The translations under genes and the position numbers were made by a program. Below are positions 7,597 to 15,654 of a DNA stretch of 28,615 bases, one piece after another. The stretch is from Clostridiales bacterium UBA1740 (GTDB lineage Bacteria; Bacillota; Clostridia; Oscillospirales; CAG-272). Below the pieces are notes generated by a model that was not told where the DNA came from, did not search any database, and saw only the letters and a program-made list of their open reading frames with translations. Position 1 is the stretch's first letter; every line of letters begins with the position of its first letter. The stretch covers positions 60,251 through 88,865 of the forward strand of contig DCHY01000035.1 in the NCBI GenBank assembly GCA_002315715.1. Direction: 5' to 3'.

Positions 7597-8076
7597 ATGC
7601 CCATCACGTTCCGCATGGCAGAGCGCAAGGATACCGCGCTCATTTTAGAGTTCATCCGCGAACTTGCCGATTATGAGAAAATGCGCGACCTTGTCGTCGC
7701 CGATGAGAAAACGCTCGAAACTTGGATTTTCGATAAGCAGAAAGCCGAGGTGCTTTTTGCCGTTTGCGACGGGATTGAGGTGGGTTTTGCCCTGTTTTTC
7801 CATAATTTTTCAACGTTTCTCGGCCGCGCCGGGATTTATCTTGAAGATCTCTTTGTCAAGCCGGAATATCGCCACCGCAGTATCGGAAAAGCGATTCTCA
7901 AAAAACTCGCGGCTATCGCCGTGGAGCGCGGTTGCGGACGCCTCGAATGGTGGTGCCTCGATTGGAACAAACCTTCCATTGATTTTTATCTTTCCATGGG
8001 CGCCGAGCCGATGTCCGATTGGACGGTCTATCGTATCGCCGGCGATACGCTCAAAAATCTTGCACAATCCGAATAA
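7597..8076 (+). CDS. GNAT-family N-acetyltransferase, SSAT-like
   Basis: A 159-residue cytosolic acetyl-CoA-dependent acetyltransferase. It matches the spermidine/thialysine acetyltransferase branch: an N-terminal ILEFIRELADYEKM block (residues 16-29), ALFFHNFSTFLGRAGIYLEDLFVKPEYR over residues 64-91, the acetyl-CoA loop in motif A, and WCLDWNKPSIDFYLSMGA near 121-138. The acetyl-CoA loop reads YRHRSIGKAIL instead of the usual RGxGIG/A, so two glycine-type positions are changed. This may weaken cofactor binding or simply be lineage variation. ATG 7597 is chosen because GGAGG lies at 7587-7591; the frame opens earlier but without a ribosome site. It is a single gene between the tRNA repeat cluster and a terminator. 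The substrate (polyamine, lysine analogue or other amine) cannot be read from sequence. Confidence 0.9.
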   Translation: MPITFRMAERKDTALILEFIRELADYEKMRDLVVADEKTLETWIFDKQKAEVLFAVCDGIEVGFALFFHNFSTFLGRAGIYLEDLFVKPEYRHRSIGKAILKKLAAIAVERGCGRLEWWCLDWNKPSIDFYLSMGAEPMSDWTVYRIAGDTLKNLAQSE

Positions 8077-8085
8077 AAGCAAAGG

Positions 8086-8113
8086 AAAAGGAGAGCCAAA
8101 GGCTCTCCTTTTT
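8086..8113 (+). terminator. Terminator, probably bidirectional
   Basis: GGAGAGCC (8090-8097), loop AAA, GGCTCTCC (8101-8108), then TTTTT on the plus strand. On the minus strand the stem is followed by TTTTCC. It separates the acetyltransferase gene from the convergent metal-type ABC operon. Confidence 0.88.
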
Positions 8114-8151
8114 GCGTTATTTTGATTTTGGAATCCGTCTTCGGGATGCCT

Positions 8152-9108
8152 TTACATTTCCCAAGAGGCAAGCCAGGTTGAAAATTCCACGTAGATTTGG
8201 TCGCATTCGCTCTCGAGTTCCGCCTTCTTGTTTAGGGTATACTCGTAGTCGTTGCGGTCGAATTTTTCAATGTAATGCAACTCCCCTTGGCTGTAATTGC
8301 CGTCGTACAGTTCCTTTTTCGCCTTTTCGGCGAATGCCTTCGCTTTCTCGACGTTTTCGACGAGAGCGGTCAGTTTGTTTGCATCTATCGCGTTGATTTT
8401 TGCAATCAAATCGTCAAAATACCCGTCGACGTAGCCGTAATGATACCGACCGCTTTCCGGCTCAAGGAAGTAGGTCGTGACGTCGCTCGGTGCCAAGAAG
8501 AAACCTTTGACGTTGCCGTTTTTGTCCTTGCTGTTATCCACGAAATACTCGGGCCAGTGCGAAAGGAAATAGATATAGTCCTGCATATTGTTCAGTTCGG
8601 TTATGATACCGCTCGCGGCTATCTTTTGCCAAAGGGTGACGTCGATTTCGAGGTCGGAGTCTTTGAGAATCTTGTATTCGGCATCGACTATCTTGAAAGC
8701 GAACTCGTAGCCGTACTTATCGGTAAACGGCTTTTCGGGATCGTCGGCAACCACAAGTGTGCCTACCATTTTAATGGCTTGGCTCGTGTAGGTAAACGAC
8801 TGATTCTTCTTGGGGTACACTTCCATCGTATTGGCAAGTTCTGACGTGTTTGGTTTACAAAACGGGCAACTTTGGTAGGGCAGGTTCATGAGAAACAGGA
8901 ACGAACCGTCACTCGGCGAGGACGTCGCCATGTAGCCGTTGATGGAAACGGTTTTGCCGTTCAGCGTTTTTAAGGACTCGTAACTCTCGGCGTTTTTGAA
9001 ACTGATTTTCGTGACGTCCCCGTCGTCTTTTTCGCATCCCGAGAAGAGAAGCGCGGCGGAGAAGACCGTCGCCAAAGCTAAGAGCAGTCCGATGATTTTC
9101 TTGAGCAT
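8152..9108 (-). CDS. Lipoprotein of a metal-type ABC operon
   Basis: A 318-residue secreted lipoprotein and the last gene of a four-gene minus-strand operon, 16 nt after the permease. The signal sequence ends in lipobox LFSGC with the modified cysteine at residue 25. Next comes a beta-rich region beginning near residue 45 (LKTLNGKTVSINGYM) and containing LPYQSCPFCKPN, with a CxxC pair at 81/84. This arrangement recalls the OB-fold DUF3299-type proteins that accompany some zinc-linked MacB-like transporters. The C-terminal half is helical and charged, ending in EFSTWLASWEM. The role is inferred as an extracellular binding or handling partner of the transporter. I cannot assign the family firmly, and the metal link rests on the neighbours. 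Confidence 0.72.
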   Translation of the reverse strand: MLKKIIGLLLALATVFSAALLFSGCEKDDGDVTKISFKNAESYESLKTLNGKTVSINGYMATSSPSDGSFLFLMNLPYQSCPFCKPNTSELANTMEVYPKKNQSFTYTSQAIKMVGTLVVADDPEKPFTDKYGYEFAFKIVDAEYKILKDSDLEIDVTLWQKIAASGIITELNNMQDYIYFLSHWPEYFVDNSKDKNGNVKGFFLAPSDVTTYFLEPESGRYHYGYVDGYFDDLIAKINAIDANKLTALVENVEKAKAFAEKAKKELYDGNYSQGELHYIEKFDRNDYEYTLNKKAELESECDQIYVEFSTWLASWEM

Positions 9109-9124
9109 AAGATTTCCTTTCCGG

Positions 9125-10390
9125 TTAAACCGCGTCCTTTTCTCCGATCACCTTGGTGCAGATGAGAGTCGGGAGAACGGTGATGACAAGAATGCCTGCC
9201 ATGATGGCAAACTCTAAAGGATACACCTTGAAACGGTTGAGAACGACACCCATATCCTGCACGTATTCGCTCACGAGCCCGGCGCATAACTTGGAGGTCA
9301 AGAACGCCAAAACCGTCGAGAACAAACCGATAATGCCGTTTTCAATCACGTACAGCAGCGTGATTTTCTTCATGCTGACGCCGATGAGACGCATAAGGCG
9401 AATCTCCTTGGCGGAATAGTTCATATTCAAGAGGGTGATGATACAAATGACGAGGATATTCATCACGAGGATGATACCGCAAAGCACGTAGACGATGTAT
9501 TTCGTGGAGTTGGCGTCGTTTAAGACGTTGCGCACGACGCTCATCGGTTCGCACGCCTGCAAAACGAAGGTGTCGCCGTCCGTGTCCGAAACGGTCTTGT
9601 CGTTATAACTGTTGACGAGCGACATTGCCGTCGCGGGGTTGGTCGTCTTGACGAGAATGGCACAGAGAGAACCCTCGTGTGCATGGGCATGCTCGCCCTC
9701 GCCCTCGCCGGCTTCTTCCTCTTCGCCGTGTTCGTGAAGGTCCCAAAGGGTTTCCACCTGCGTAAAGACGATATTGTCGTAGGCGGAGTGGGTTTGATTC
9801 AAAATACCGACGACGGTGATGCCTTCGGCATGGACTTCGCCGGCGGCGTGCCCGGTGTAGATGACCTGCCCGACGGCGAGGTCGTTGGCTCTCGCCACTT
9901 CATAGCCGACCACGGCTTGCATACAACTCTCATCGTCAAACCATTCGCCGTCTTTCAGGGTTTTGCCCTCAAAGAAGAGCGTCGAGGTGCCGACGACGTT
10001 GTAGCCGTTGTAGCTGTCCGCCATGGCAAAAGGCACGACGTATTTCATATCGACGCCGTCGCCGTCTTTTTTAACCTTTCCGTTTTCATCCTTCACGGTG
10101 GCGACGCGGCTGTCCGCCTGCAAAGTGTACATGACGTCGGCGGGGAAGGTGCCAAGGGGTTCGTCGGTGAAATACATGGTGTTCATCACGAGCTGCGTCG
10201 ACGAGCCGTCGGGGCCGATGATGGCGGAAAAGTACGTCGCGGTGGACGTGATGCCGTCGCTGACCTGCTCGGCGGTGTTATAGGCGAGAAGCGCCGTGCC
10301 GGCAGAGAGCATGATCGAAACGATGATCAATACGACGTTGAGTTTTTTGATGAGAAGATTTTTGACGGCAAACTTAAGCACGGCTCTCAC
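9125..10390 (-). CDS. MacB/FtsX-like ABC permease with His/Glu-rich loop
   Basis: A 421-residue membrane protein with the four-helix FtsX/MacB plan: one N-terminal helix (about 17-38), a large extracytoplasmic domain (about 40-310), then three helices near 315-338, 360-385 and 395-412. The ...EIRLMRLIGVSMKKI motif after helix 2 is the usual coupling region of this family. The extracytoplasmic domain carries a loop at about residues 217-241 with HEHG, a run of Glu/Gly and HAHAHEG, giving five closely spaced histidines. Such loops are common in zinc-handling proteins. Transporters of this class usually move substrates outward or do mechanical work on envelope proteins. The start overlaps the end of the ATPase gene by 17 nt, so the two form one complex. 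Confidence 0.88.
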   Translation of the reverse strand: MRAVLKFAVKNLLIKKLNVVLIIVSIMLSAGTALLAYNTAEQVSDGITSTATYFSAIIGPDGSSTQLVMNTMYFTDEPLGTFPADVMYTLQADSRVATVKDENGKVKKDGDGVDMKYVVPFAMADSYNGYNVVGTSTLFFEGKTLKDGEWFDDESCMQAVVGYEVARANDLAVGQVIYTGHAAGEVHAEGITVVGILNQTHSAYDNIVFTQVETLWDLHEHGEEEEAGEGEGEHAHAHEGSLCAILVKTTNPATAMSLVNSYNDKTVSDTDGDTFVLQACEPMSVVRNVLNDANSTKYIVYVLCGIILVMNILVICIITLLNMNYSAKEIRLMRLIGVSMKKITLLYVIENGIIGLFSTVLAFLTSKLCAGLVSEYVQDMGVVLNRFKVYPLEFAIMAGILVITVLPTLICTKVIGEKDAV

Positions 10391-11012
10391 CTCCTATGTG
10401 AATCACTTCATCAAAGTAAGGTGCGAATTTCTGTTCGTGCGTCACCACGATGAGGACGGTGTCGTCGCTCTTGGCGCTCTTGACGAGGTCTTCGATAACG
10501 GCGGCGCCGATTTCGAAATTCAAATTGCCGGTCGGCTCGTCCGCGAGGACGATGGCGGGGTTTTTCACGAGCGCGCGTACGATGGCGACACGCTGTTTCT
10601 GACCGCCCGAGAGGTGCTTGACGCGCTTGTTTTTCTGTTCCTCAATGCCGAGTTTTTCAAGCAGTTTCGGCGCCTTCGCGGTGTCCACGTGCTCAAGACG
10701 GAGAATGTCGATGTTGTCGAGCACCGTCATTTCGTCAATGAGTTTGAAGTCTTGGTAAATATACCCGATGTTTTGGATGCGGAAGAGGTCTTTCTTCTTC
10801 TGTTGCCATTCCACGGCGTTTTCCTCGTCGATGAGGATTTGTCCCGCCGAGGGGGAAAGCACCCCGGCAATCATGTTTAAGAGCGTCGATTTGCCGCAAC
10901 CCGACGTGCCGAGCAGAAGATAGGACTTGCCGCTCTCGAAAACGAAATCGGGGTAACGGATTTCGCTCTCGTTTTTATAAATCTTCGAGAGATTTTTACA
11001 TTCAATTTTCAT
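10374..11012 (-). CDS. ABC transporter ATPase, MacB/LolD type
   Basis: A 212-residue cytosolic ATPase with all catalytic motifs: Walker A GTSGCGKST (about residues 35-43), Q-loop YQDF, signature LSGGQKQR, Walker B IVLADEPTG and the H-loop VTHE. The short chain and the FKLIDEMTVLDNI segment after the Q-loop are typical of MacB/LolD/FtsE-like ATPases that pair with FtsX-type permeases. It overlaps the permease gene by 17 nt and lies 75 nt after the small cysteine-rich membrane protein. It supplies the ATP hydrolysis for the transporter. The identity of the ATPase is firm; the substrate is not known. Confidence 0.96.
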   Translation of the reverse strand: MKIECKNLSKIYKNESEIRYPDFVFESGKSYLLLGTSGCGKSTLLNMIAGVLSPSAGQILIDEENAVEWQQKKKDLFRIQNIGYIYQDFKLIDEMTVLDNIDILRLEHVDTAKAPKLLEKLGIEEQKNKRVKHLSGGQKQRVAIVRALVKNPAIVLADEPTGNLNFEIGAAVIEDLVKSAKSDDTVLIVVTHEQKFAPYFDEVIHIGGESRA

Positions 11013-11087
11013 AACGGTCTCCGATAAAAGAAATTTTGGGAAAGGGAAGGGAACCGCAGCGTAGGAGTCGATACGGCTCCCGAATGA

Positions 11088-11384
11088 TCAATCCGTCAAT
11101 TTCACTTTTAAGGAGATAGGCGTAAAGCGGAAAAACGGCTGTTTTTCCGTGCGTCCATTGCCGAGGACGGCGGCGAAAACGGAAAAGAGGGCAAAAGCCA
11201 AAGCCGCCGCTTTGCCGAAATTCTTGAGATTTTGCAAACAAGCGGCGATGACGGTACAGACGGGACACCCGTCACCGATACAGTCGTGCTCCGCCGTGTG
11301 AGCAAGCAAAAAGACCGACGTCAACACCGTGAAAAGGACGACGCAAAGCAAAATAAGAGTTCTCGTTTTGATGGAACTTTTCAC
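11088..11384 (-). CDS. Small membrane protein with HDC...CPVC motif
   Basis: A 98-residue protein with two hydrophobic segments (about 8-28 and 58-76). Between them is a short cysteine/histidine stretch HDCIGDGCPVC (33-43) plus C49, well suited to bind a soft metal. I recall similar small proteins next to zinc uptake or Fur-family genes in Firmicutes, but cannot name the family. The start is the GTG at 11384, preceded by AGGCGGTGAT, one base from the extended Shine-Dalgarno. It is the first gene of the operon and lies directly behind the palindrome-bearing promoter. Its position ahead of a His-rich transporter supports a metal-sensing or metal-handling job. The function is an inference from motif and context. 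Confidence 0.78.
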   Translation of the reverse strand: MKSSIKTRTLILLCVVLFTVLTSVFLLAHTAEHDCIGDGCPVCTVIAACLQNLKNFGKAAALAFALFSVFAAVLGNGRTEKQPFFRFTPISLKVKLTD

Positions 11385-11411
11385 AGTATCACCGCCTTTC
11401 TTAATAAACTC

Positions 11412-11439
11412 ATTATAGTGCTAAATTATTAATAATCAA
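11412..11439 (-). promoter_or_regulatory. Promoter with palindromic operator for the metal-type operon
   Basis: On the minus strand TTGATT (plus 11434-11439), a 16-nt spacer and TATAAT (plus 11412-11417) precede the four-gene operon. The spacer region holds the perfect palindrome ATTATTAATAAT (11425-11436), overlapping the -35 and most of the spacer. An AT-rich palindrome in this place is typical of Fur, Zur or PerR family operators, so repression by a metal sensor is a reasonable guess. It is not an exact match to any box I can quote. Confidence 0.7.
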
Positions 11440-11522
11440 TGAATTCGCGCAAAAATTTTAAGAAATCCCCGGCTTTTCTGTCAACATTCATAAAAGCGGG
11501 GGGCATAAATCAACATAGTGAC

Positions 11523-11551
11523 AAAAAATCGGCAGACGGGTGTCTGCCGAT
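11523..11551 (-). terminator. Intrinsic terminator of the TPM-like gene
   Basis: Read on the minus strand, ATCGGCAGAC and GTCTGCCGAT (plus 11528-11537 and 11542-11551) form a 10-bp stem with a 4-nt loop, followed by a run of T (plus 11523-11528). It begins six bases after the end of the gene at 11557. Confidence 0.9.
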
Positions 11552-11556
11552 GTCGG

Positions 11557-12549
11557 TTAAAAATCGTTTGCGTTGTCCTCGGGATAGGTAAAATCCATCT
11601 CGGGGAAGGGGTTGGCGTTGCGCGTCGTGCGCGGCGTGCCGCAGAACGGACAGGCTTTGTGAAAACGCGGAATATACTTCTTGCGGCAGTATTCGCACAT
11701 CACGCGCTCCATGCTCTCGACGGTTTCCCCCTCGTCAAGGTGAATCTTGGTGGCGCCGCCCTTTTTGATATCATGCGCCTGCAAGAGCGGAATGACGGCA
11801 CCGATAAGGATGAAAAGCGCCAAACCGCCGCAAACAAAGACCGGCGCCGTCCCGAAGTGCCAAGTGAAGGGGTCGTATTCGAGAAGATCGTCAAACGCCG
11901 TCAAAAACGCGTCGCCGACGTCGGCACCCCCGTCAAGGGCACTTGACAGACTGGCGTTAAAGCGTCCCGACGCCGTTTCGGGAAGCACCCCGTCGGTCTC
12001 GTCGCCCTGCATCCCTTCAAAGAACCATTCGCCTTTGCCCTCCTCGGTATAGACGATAAGCCACATGCGCTCGTTGCCGGGGAAGCGGGAAAGATACTCG
12101 CTGTAGGCGTAGTTTTCAAGGTTTGCCCACAGACCGAACTCGGAGGAAGAAACGGTCAAAACGACGGTCTTCATGCCGGTATAATCGGCGTATTCGTTAA
12201 GTTTTGTTAGCAAAACGTCCTCATTATCGATGACGTCGAGGTTGTCGATGACGGCGCATTCGCTTGCCGGATAGGGGGTAAGTTTGTCGGCAGGCGAGCA
12301 GGAAAGCACGGCAAAAAAGAGAAGTAGCAAAGAAAAGAACAGCGCCCCGAAAAAGGCAATGCGCTTTTCATTGCGGTATGCGGCGCCGGTGATATCGGTG
12401 TTTGCGTACAGGATGAGCGGCACACCGTGTCGGTAATAAAGGTAGGGGGACGTCCCCGGCATTCTGTGATGTGAAACGACGTGAGACGGGCGGGAGGAGG
12501 CGGAATGCGAACCGCCGCCGTGACTGCCGCCGCCGGATGAATGTGGCAT
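11557..12549 (-). CDS. TPM-domain-like membrane protein with zinc ribbon
   Basis: A 330-residue protein. The N terminus is rich in Ser, Gly and His (MPHSSGGGSHGGGSH...) and cytoplasmic. A membrane helix follows at about 64-84, then an extracytoplasmic domain of about 145 residues with the TPM/YgcG-type pattern (VIDNEDVLLTKLNEYADYTG, MWLIVYTEEGKGEWF). A second helix lies at about 235-257. The tail has a zinc ribbon built from C285, C288, C300 and C303 (CEYC...CPFC). TPM domains are linked to photosystem repair in plants and are of unclear role in bacteria. The protein starts 10 nt after the unrecognised gene upstream, so the two share a transcript. ATG 12549 has a GGAG site six bases away. Confidence 0.72.
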   Translation of the reverse strand: MPHSSGGGSHGGGSHSASSRPSHVVSHHRMPGTSPYLYYRHGVPLILYANTDITGAAYRNEKRIAFFGALFFSLLLLFFAVLSCSPADKLTPYPASECAVIDNLDVIDNEDVLLTKLNEYADYTGMKTVVLTVSSSEFGLWANLENYAYSEYLSRFPGNERMWLIVYTEEGKGEWFFEGMQGDETDGVLPETASGRFNASLSSALDGGADVGDAFLTAFDDLLEYDPFTWHFGTAPVFVCGGLALFILIGAVIPLLQAHDIKKGGATKIHLDEGETVESMERVMCEYCRKKYIPRFHKACPFCGTPRTTRNANPFPEMDFTYPEDNANDF

Positions 12550-12559
12550 AGGTTTCTCC

Positions 12560-14032
12560 TTATTTTTTCAGTTGTCTGTAGGGGGCTTCTTTGGCAATTT
12601 GCAGGACTTTTTCGTAGAGTTTTCTATCCGCCAAGCGGATTCTTTCGAAGTACGCCGTCTTTTCGTATTCCGTCATGATTTTGGCTTTGTTCAGTGAAAG
12701 GCGAATCATCTGTTCGACGGTAAGACGGGGAATGCGCATCGCCTCGTCGGCGGTGAGAGCGTGTGCCTCGTCGAGTTCGGTTGCCAAAATGCGCTTGTAG
12801 GTAAAGGCGTTTTGGACGAATTCTTCTTCCTCTTCCTTGCGCTGTTTTTCTTCGATTTCCTCTTTTGAGGGGGTTTTGGGGGAGGTTTTCGCCTTTTCAA
12901 TCTCTTCTTGGGTAGGATCGCGCAGAATGACGAGGTTCCATCCCTCCTTGAAAGCCACGCGCGTCGGTTCGACTTCTTCGAGGAGTTCCTCTGCGGGGGC
13001 GGCTTCGTTTTCGACGGATGCTTCGACGGGCTTGGGCTGCGGCGCGGGCGTGAGGGTTTGTGCCTCGGGGACCGTGATTCTTTCGGGCGCCGGCGCTTCA
13101 TCCTTAACGGCGAACGCAACGCCGATGTCGAGCGCCTCGGATTCTTCTTCGTCCTTCTTTGGCTCTTCGTCCTTTTCGGGCTCTTTTTCTTCCGTCTTTT
13201 CTATCTTTTCTTCTTCGGCTTTTTTCTCGGTCTTTTTTGGTTGTTCTTCGACCTTGACCGCCTCGACTTCGATTTTCTCCACGTCCGATTTTGTTTCTTC
13301 GACGGGTTTTTGTTCCTTGGACGGCTCGTCTTTTTTGGGGATTTTTTCGATTTCGACCTCTTTTTGCACGCCGTCGAATTCGTACTCTTCGAGGGTGGCT
13401 TTGTGCGAGAGCGGCATCGTCACACATCGCAGATCGTATACCGGCGCGCTTTCCGCCGAAAGGGCGGCGTCGATCGCCTCGGGCGACAGTCTCTTGGTAT
13501 TTTTGATGAGCGCCGCCAAGGCGTCGACCGCCCGGCTTTCCTCGTTTTTACCGAGGACGGCAGATTTGATTTTGGCGAGGATGGGACGGTTTTTCAGGGC
13601 GAATTGCAAATCCCGAACGACCGTGACGGCGCGTTTGACGTCGTCCGCCGTTTCGCGACCGCTGCCGAACAGCTGAAAATCCGCCTCCCACCGCTTGGCA
13701 TCCGCCAAAAAGGCGTCAGAGGACAAAAGGCGCGCTTCGGCACGGCGAAAATCCTCCGCCATCGGGGCGCCAAACGAGAAATTCTGACGGAAAACGGCAA
13801 GATACGACGCCGTGCGCGAGGTGTCGATTTTTCCCTCCGCGCGCAGATTTTCCACCGTGTCGGCGACGGTTCTCGCCACCGTGGACGCAATGGACGCAAG
13901 CGACGTGCCGTTTGGCTGACAAAGCGACAACAACCGCAGCGACGCGCGCTTGAGCGTCTCCGGCGTGACCTTCTCTTCTTTTGAAAGAAGCGCCGACAGA
14001 TTTATCTTGGAAAAAGTCAAATGACGAGCCAT
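12560..14032 (-). CDS. Unrecognised protein with long K/E-rich linker
   Basis: I do not recognise this 490-residue protein. ATG 14032 is chosen because GGAGG lies six bases upstream and a good promoter sits just behind it; a longer frame to 14224 would run through the promoter and a terminator. Residues 1-220 are helical, with no membrane segment (MARHLTFSKINLSALLSKEEKV at the start is split by polar residues). Residues about 225-420 are low-complexity, Lys/Glu/Pro-rich and probably disordered. Residues 425-490 are again helical (MRIPRLTVEQMIRLSLNKAK). This could be a scaffold or tether. It shares a transcript with the TPM-like membrane protein, which follows after 10 nt, so a joint function at the membrane is possible. 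Confidence 0.7.
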   Translation of the reverse strand: MARHLTFSKINLSALLSKEEKVTPETLKRASLRLLSLCQPNGTSLASIASTVARTVADTVENLRAEGKIDTSRTASYLAVFRQNFSFGAPMAEDFRRAEARLLSSDAFLADAKRWEADFQLFGSGRETADDVKRAVTVVRDLQFALKNRPILAKIKSAVLGKNEESRAVDALAALIKNTKRLSPEAIDAALSAESAPVYDLRCVTMPLSHKATLEEYEFDGVQKEVEIEKIPKKDEPSKEQKPVEETKSDVEKIEVEAVKVEEQPKKTEKKAEEEKIEKTEEKEPEKDEEPKKDEEESEALDIGVAFAVKDEAPAPERITVPEAQTLTPAPQPKPVEASVENEAAPAEELLEEVEPTRVAFKEGWNLVILRDPTQEEIEKAKTSPKTPSKEEIEEKQRKEEEEEFVQNAFTYKRILATELDEAHALTADEAMRIPRLTVEQMIRLSLNKAKIMTEYEKTAYFERIRLADRKLYEKVLQIAKEAPYRQLKK

Positions 14033-14059
14033 AGTAGCCTCCGATTGTATTCTATATCT

Positions 14060-14088
14060 ATTATAGCATATCTTTCTCTTTTTTTCAA
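14060..14088 (-). promoter_or_regulatory. Promoter of the K/E-rich protein and TPM-like gene
   Basis: On the minus strand TTGAAA (plus 14083-14088), a 17-nt spacer and TATAAT (plus 14060-14065), 27 nt before the start codon at 14032. The -35 is five of six and the -10 perfect. Confidence 0.82.
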
Positions 14089-14090
14089 AC

Positions 14091-14117
14091 AAAAAAGGCA
14101 CCCCGCGGGGTGCCTCT
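14091..14117 (-). terminator. Intrinsic terminator of the NSS transporter gene
   Basis: The perfect palindrome GGCACCCCGCGGGGTGCC (14097-14114) is followed on the minus strand by six T (plus 14091-14096). It lies four bases beyond the transporter stop, and its T-run nearly touches the -35 of the next promoter. Confidence 0.92.
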
Positions 14118-14121
14118 TTCT

Positions 14122-15555
14122 TTAGCCAAACAGTTTGTTCAAAACGTCGGAGGGAATGACCGAGACGGCAAGCACGAAAAGAATGATAACGGGAAGCACG
14201 TAGGAAATGTACGGCTTGATCCATTTCGGCACGTCCGCGCCTGTGCCGGCGTTGACTTCGTCAAAGTAGTTCTGGAAGCCCCAGCCGAATTTCGACGTGC
14301 AGAAGAGAATATACACGAGCGAGCCGATGGGCAGGGCGAGGTTGGAAACGAGGAAGTCCTCGAAATCGCCGAAGTTTCTGCCGATGAACACCTTGAAATT
14401 GCCCCAAGCAGGGAGGCAGTTGCAAAGAATGAAGGGCAGGGTCAAAACCGAAAGAAGTCCCACGTTGATGAGGGCGATCTGCCAACGTTTGAGGTTCGTA
14501 AGTTCGAGCCAGAACGACATGATGTTTTCAAACACCGCGATAACGGTGGACATAGCGGCAAATACCATGAAGAGGAAGAACAGCGTGCCGACGATGCGTC
14601 CGGCGGCGCCCGCCATGTTGTTGAAGATGGAGGAAAGCGTCACGAAGAGGAATCCGGCACCGGCTTCGCTTGCGGCGACCTCGGTCGCTTCGGTATTGAA
14701 GGTGAAGTACGCCGGGAAGATGATAAGACCGGATATCAAAGCCACGAAGGTGTCAAGACCGATGATGGTGCAGGACTCGCCGAGGAGGCCTCTCTCCTTG
14801 CCGATGTAGCTACCGAAAATGGCGATAGAACCGATACCGAGCGAAAGGGTGAAGAACGCCTGACCCATTGCGGCGGAAATGACGTTGAAGGGGCCGGAGG
14901 TGACGAAACGCTCGCCGTTGGGGATAAAGTAGAAGGAAAGACCCTTGCCGACGCCGGGCAAGGTGAGGGAGTAGATGGCAAGACCGACCATCAAAACGAG
15001 CAGGGCGACCATCATCCATTTGGTGATTTTTTCAACGCCCTTCTGAAGACCGATGGCGCAAACGCCGAAGCCGAGAAGGATAACGACGACGGTGATGATG
15101 ATATTGAGAGGCAGGTCGGTAATCATGCCGACGAAGGTACCACCGAGGTCTGCGGCGGTCTTGTAGGAAAGAATCGAGCCGTCAAGGTATTTGACGAAGT
15201 ACAAAACGAACCAACCGGTGATGCAGGTATAGAACATCATAAGAAGGTAGTTGCCGGCGATGCCGAGATACTTCATGAGATGCCATTTCTGACCGGGCTT
15301 TTCAAGAACGTCGAAGGAAGACGCGATACTGCGCTGGCTTCCGCGTCCAACCGTCAGTTCGGCGGTCATAACCGGCAAACCGAGCAAAACGAGGAAAGCG
15401 AGATAAATCAAAACGAAGAAAGCGCCGCCGTACGCACCCGCGATGATGGGGAAGCGGTAAACGTTGCCGAGTCCGATGGCACAACCGGCGGAAATCAAAA
15501 TGAAGCCGAGGCGCGAGGCAAATTTTTCGCGCACGGCGTTCTGTGTTTTTTTCAT
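14122..15555 (-). CDS. Sodium-coupled amino-acid transporter, NSS family
   Basis: A 477-residue integral membrane protein of the neurotransmitter:sodium symporter family (LeuT fold), with 11-12 hydrophobic segments. Helix 1 holds the family signature GCAIGLGNVYRFPIIAGAYGG (about 24-44), where the unwound Gly-rich part binds sodium and substrate. LPVMTAELTVGRGSQRS follows helix 2. The bacterial members import amino acids such as tryptophan, tyrosine or leucine with sodium. The short cytoplasmic tail ends in SDVLNKLFG. Length is near the bacterial norm (about 450-510). It is a single gene with its own promoter and terminator on the minus strand. The substrate cannot be read from sequence. Confidence 0.93.
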   Translation of the reverse strand: MKKTQNAVREKFASRLGFILISAGCAIGLGNVYRFPIIAGAYGGAFFVLIYLAFLVLLGLPVMTAELTVGRGSQRSIASSFDVLEKPGQKWHLMKYLGIAGNYLLMMFYTCITGWFVLYFVKYLDGSILSYKTAADLGGTFVGMITDLPLNIIITVVVILLGFGVCAIGLQKGVEKITKWMMVALLVLMVGLAIYSLTLPGVGKGLSFYFIPNGERFVTSGPFNVISAAMGQAFFTLSLGIGSIAIFGSYIGKERGLLGESCTIIGLDTFVALISGLIIFPAYFTFNTEATEVAASEAGAGFLFVTLSSIFNNMAGAAGRIVGTLFFLFMVFAAMSTVIAVFENIMSFWLELTNLKRWQIALINVGLLSVLTLPFILCNCLPAWGNFKVFIGRNFGDFEDFLVSNLALPIGSLVYILFCTSKFGWGFQNYFDEVNAGTGADVPKWIKPYISYVLPVIILFVLAVSVIPSDVLNKLFG

Positions 15556-15587
15556 AAAACCTTGTCCTTTTCAAAAAATATGAAACC

Positions 15588-15616
15588 ATATTAGCAGAAA
15601 AAAGTACGATAATCAA
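15588..15616 (-). promoter_or_regulatory. Promoter of the NSS transporter gene
   Basis: On the minus strand TTGATT (plus 15611-15616), a 17-nt spacer and TAATAT (plus 15588-15593). The start codon at 15555 lies 32 nt downstream. The -35 is four of six, the -10 four of six with correct spacing. It is divergent from the promoter at 15655. Confidence 0.6.
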
Positions 15617-15654
15617 GAGAAATCGACAAAAAAGATGTAAAATCCAAGTTTTAT

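Noticed and set aside
12908..13984. Plus-strand frame rich in Phe/Leu/Gly
   Set aside because: It is antisense to the K/E-rich gene; Lys/Glu codons read backwards as Phe/Leu/Ser, which explains its content.
12560..14224. Longer start for the K/E-rich gene at 14224
   Set aside because: The extra 64 codons run through the transporter terminator and the promoter of this gene. GGAGG directly precedes ATG 14032.
14110..15594. Long open frame on the plus strand (about 494 codons)
   Set aside because: It lies antisense to the NSS transporter gene, is rich in Asp/Glu/His/Gly as expected of a shadow frame, and has no family signature.
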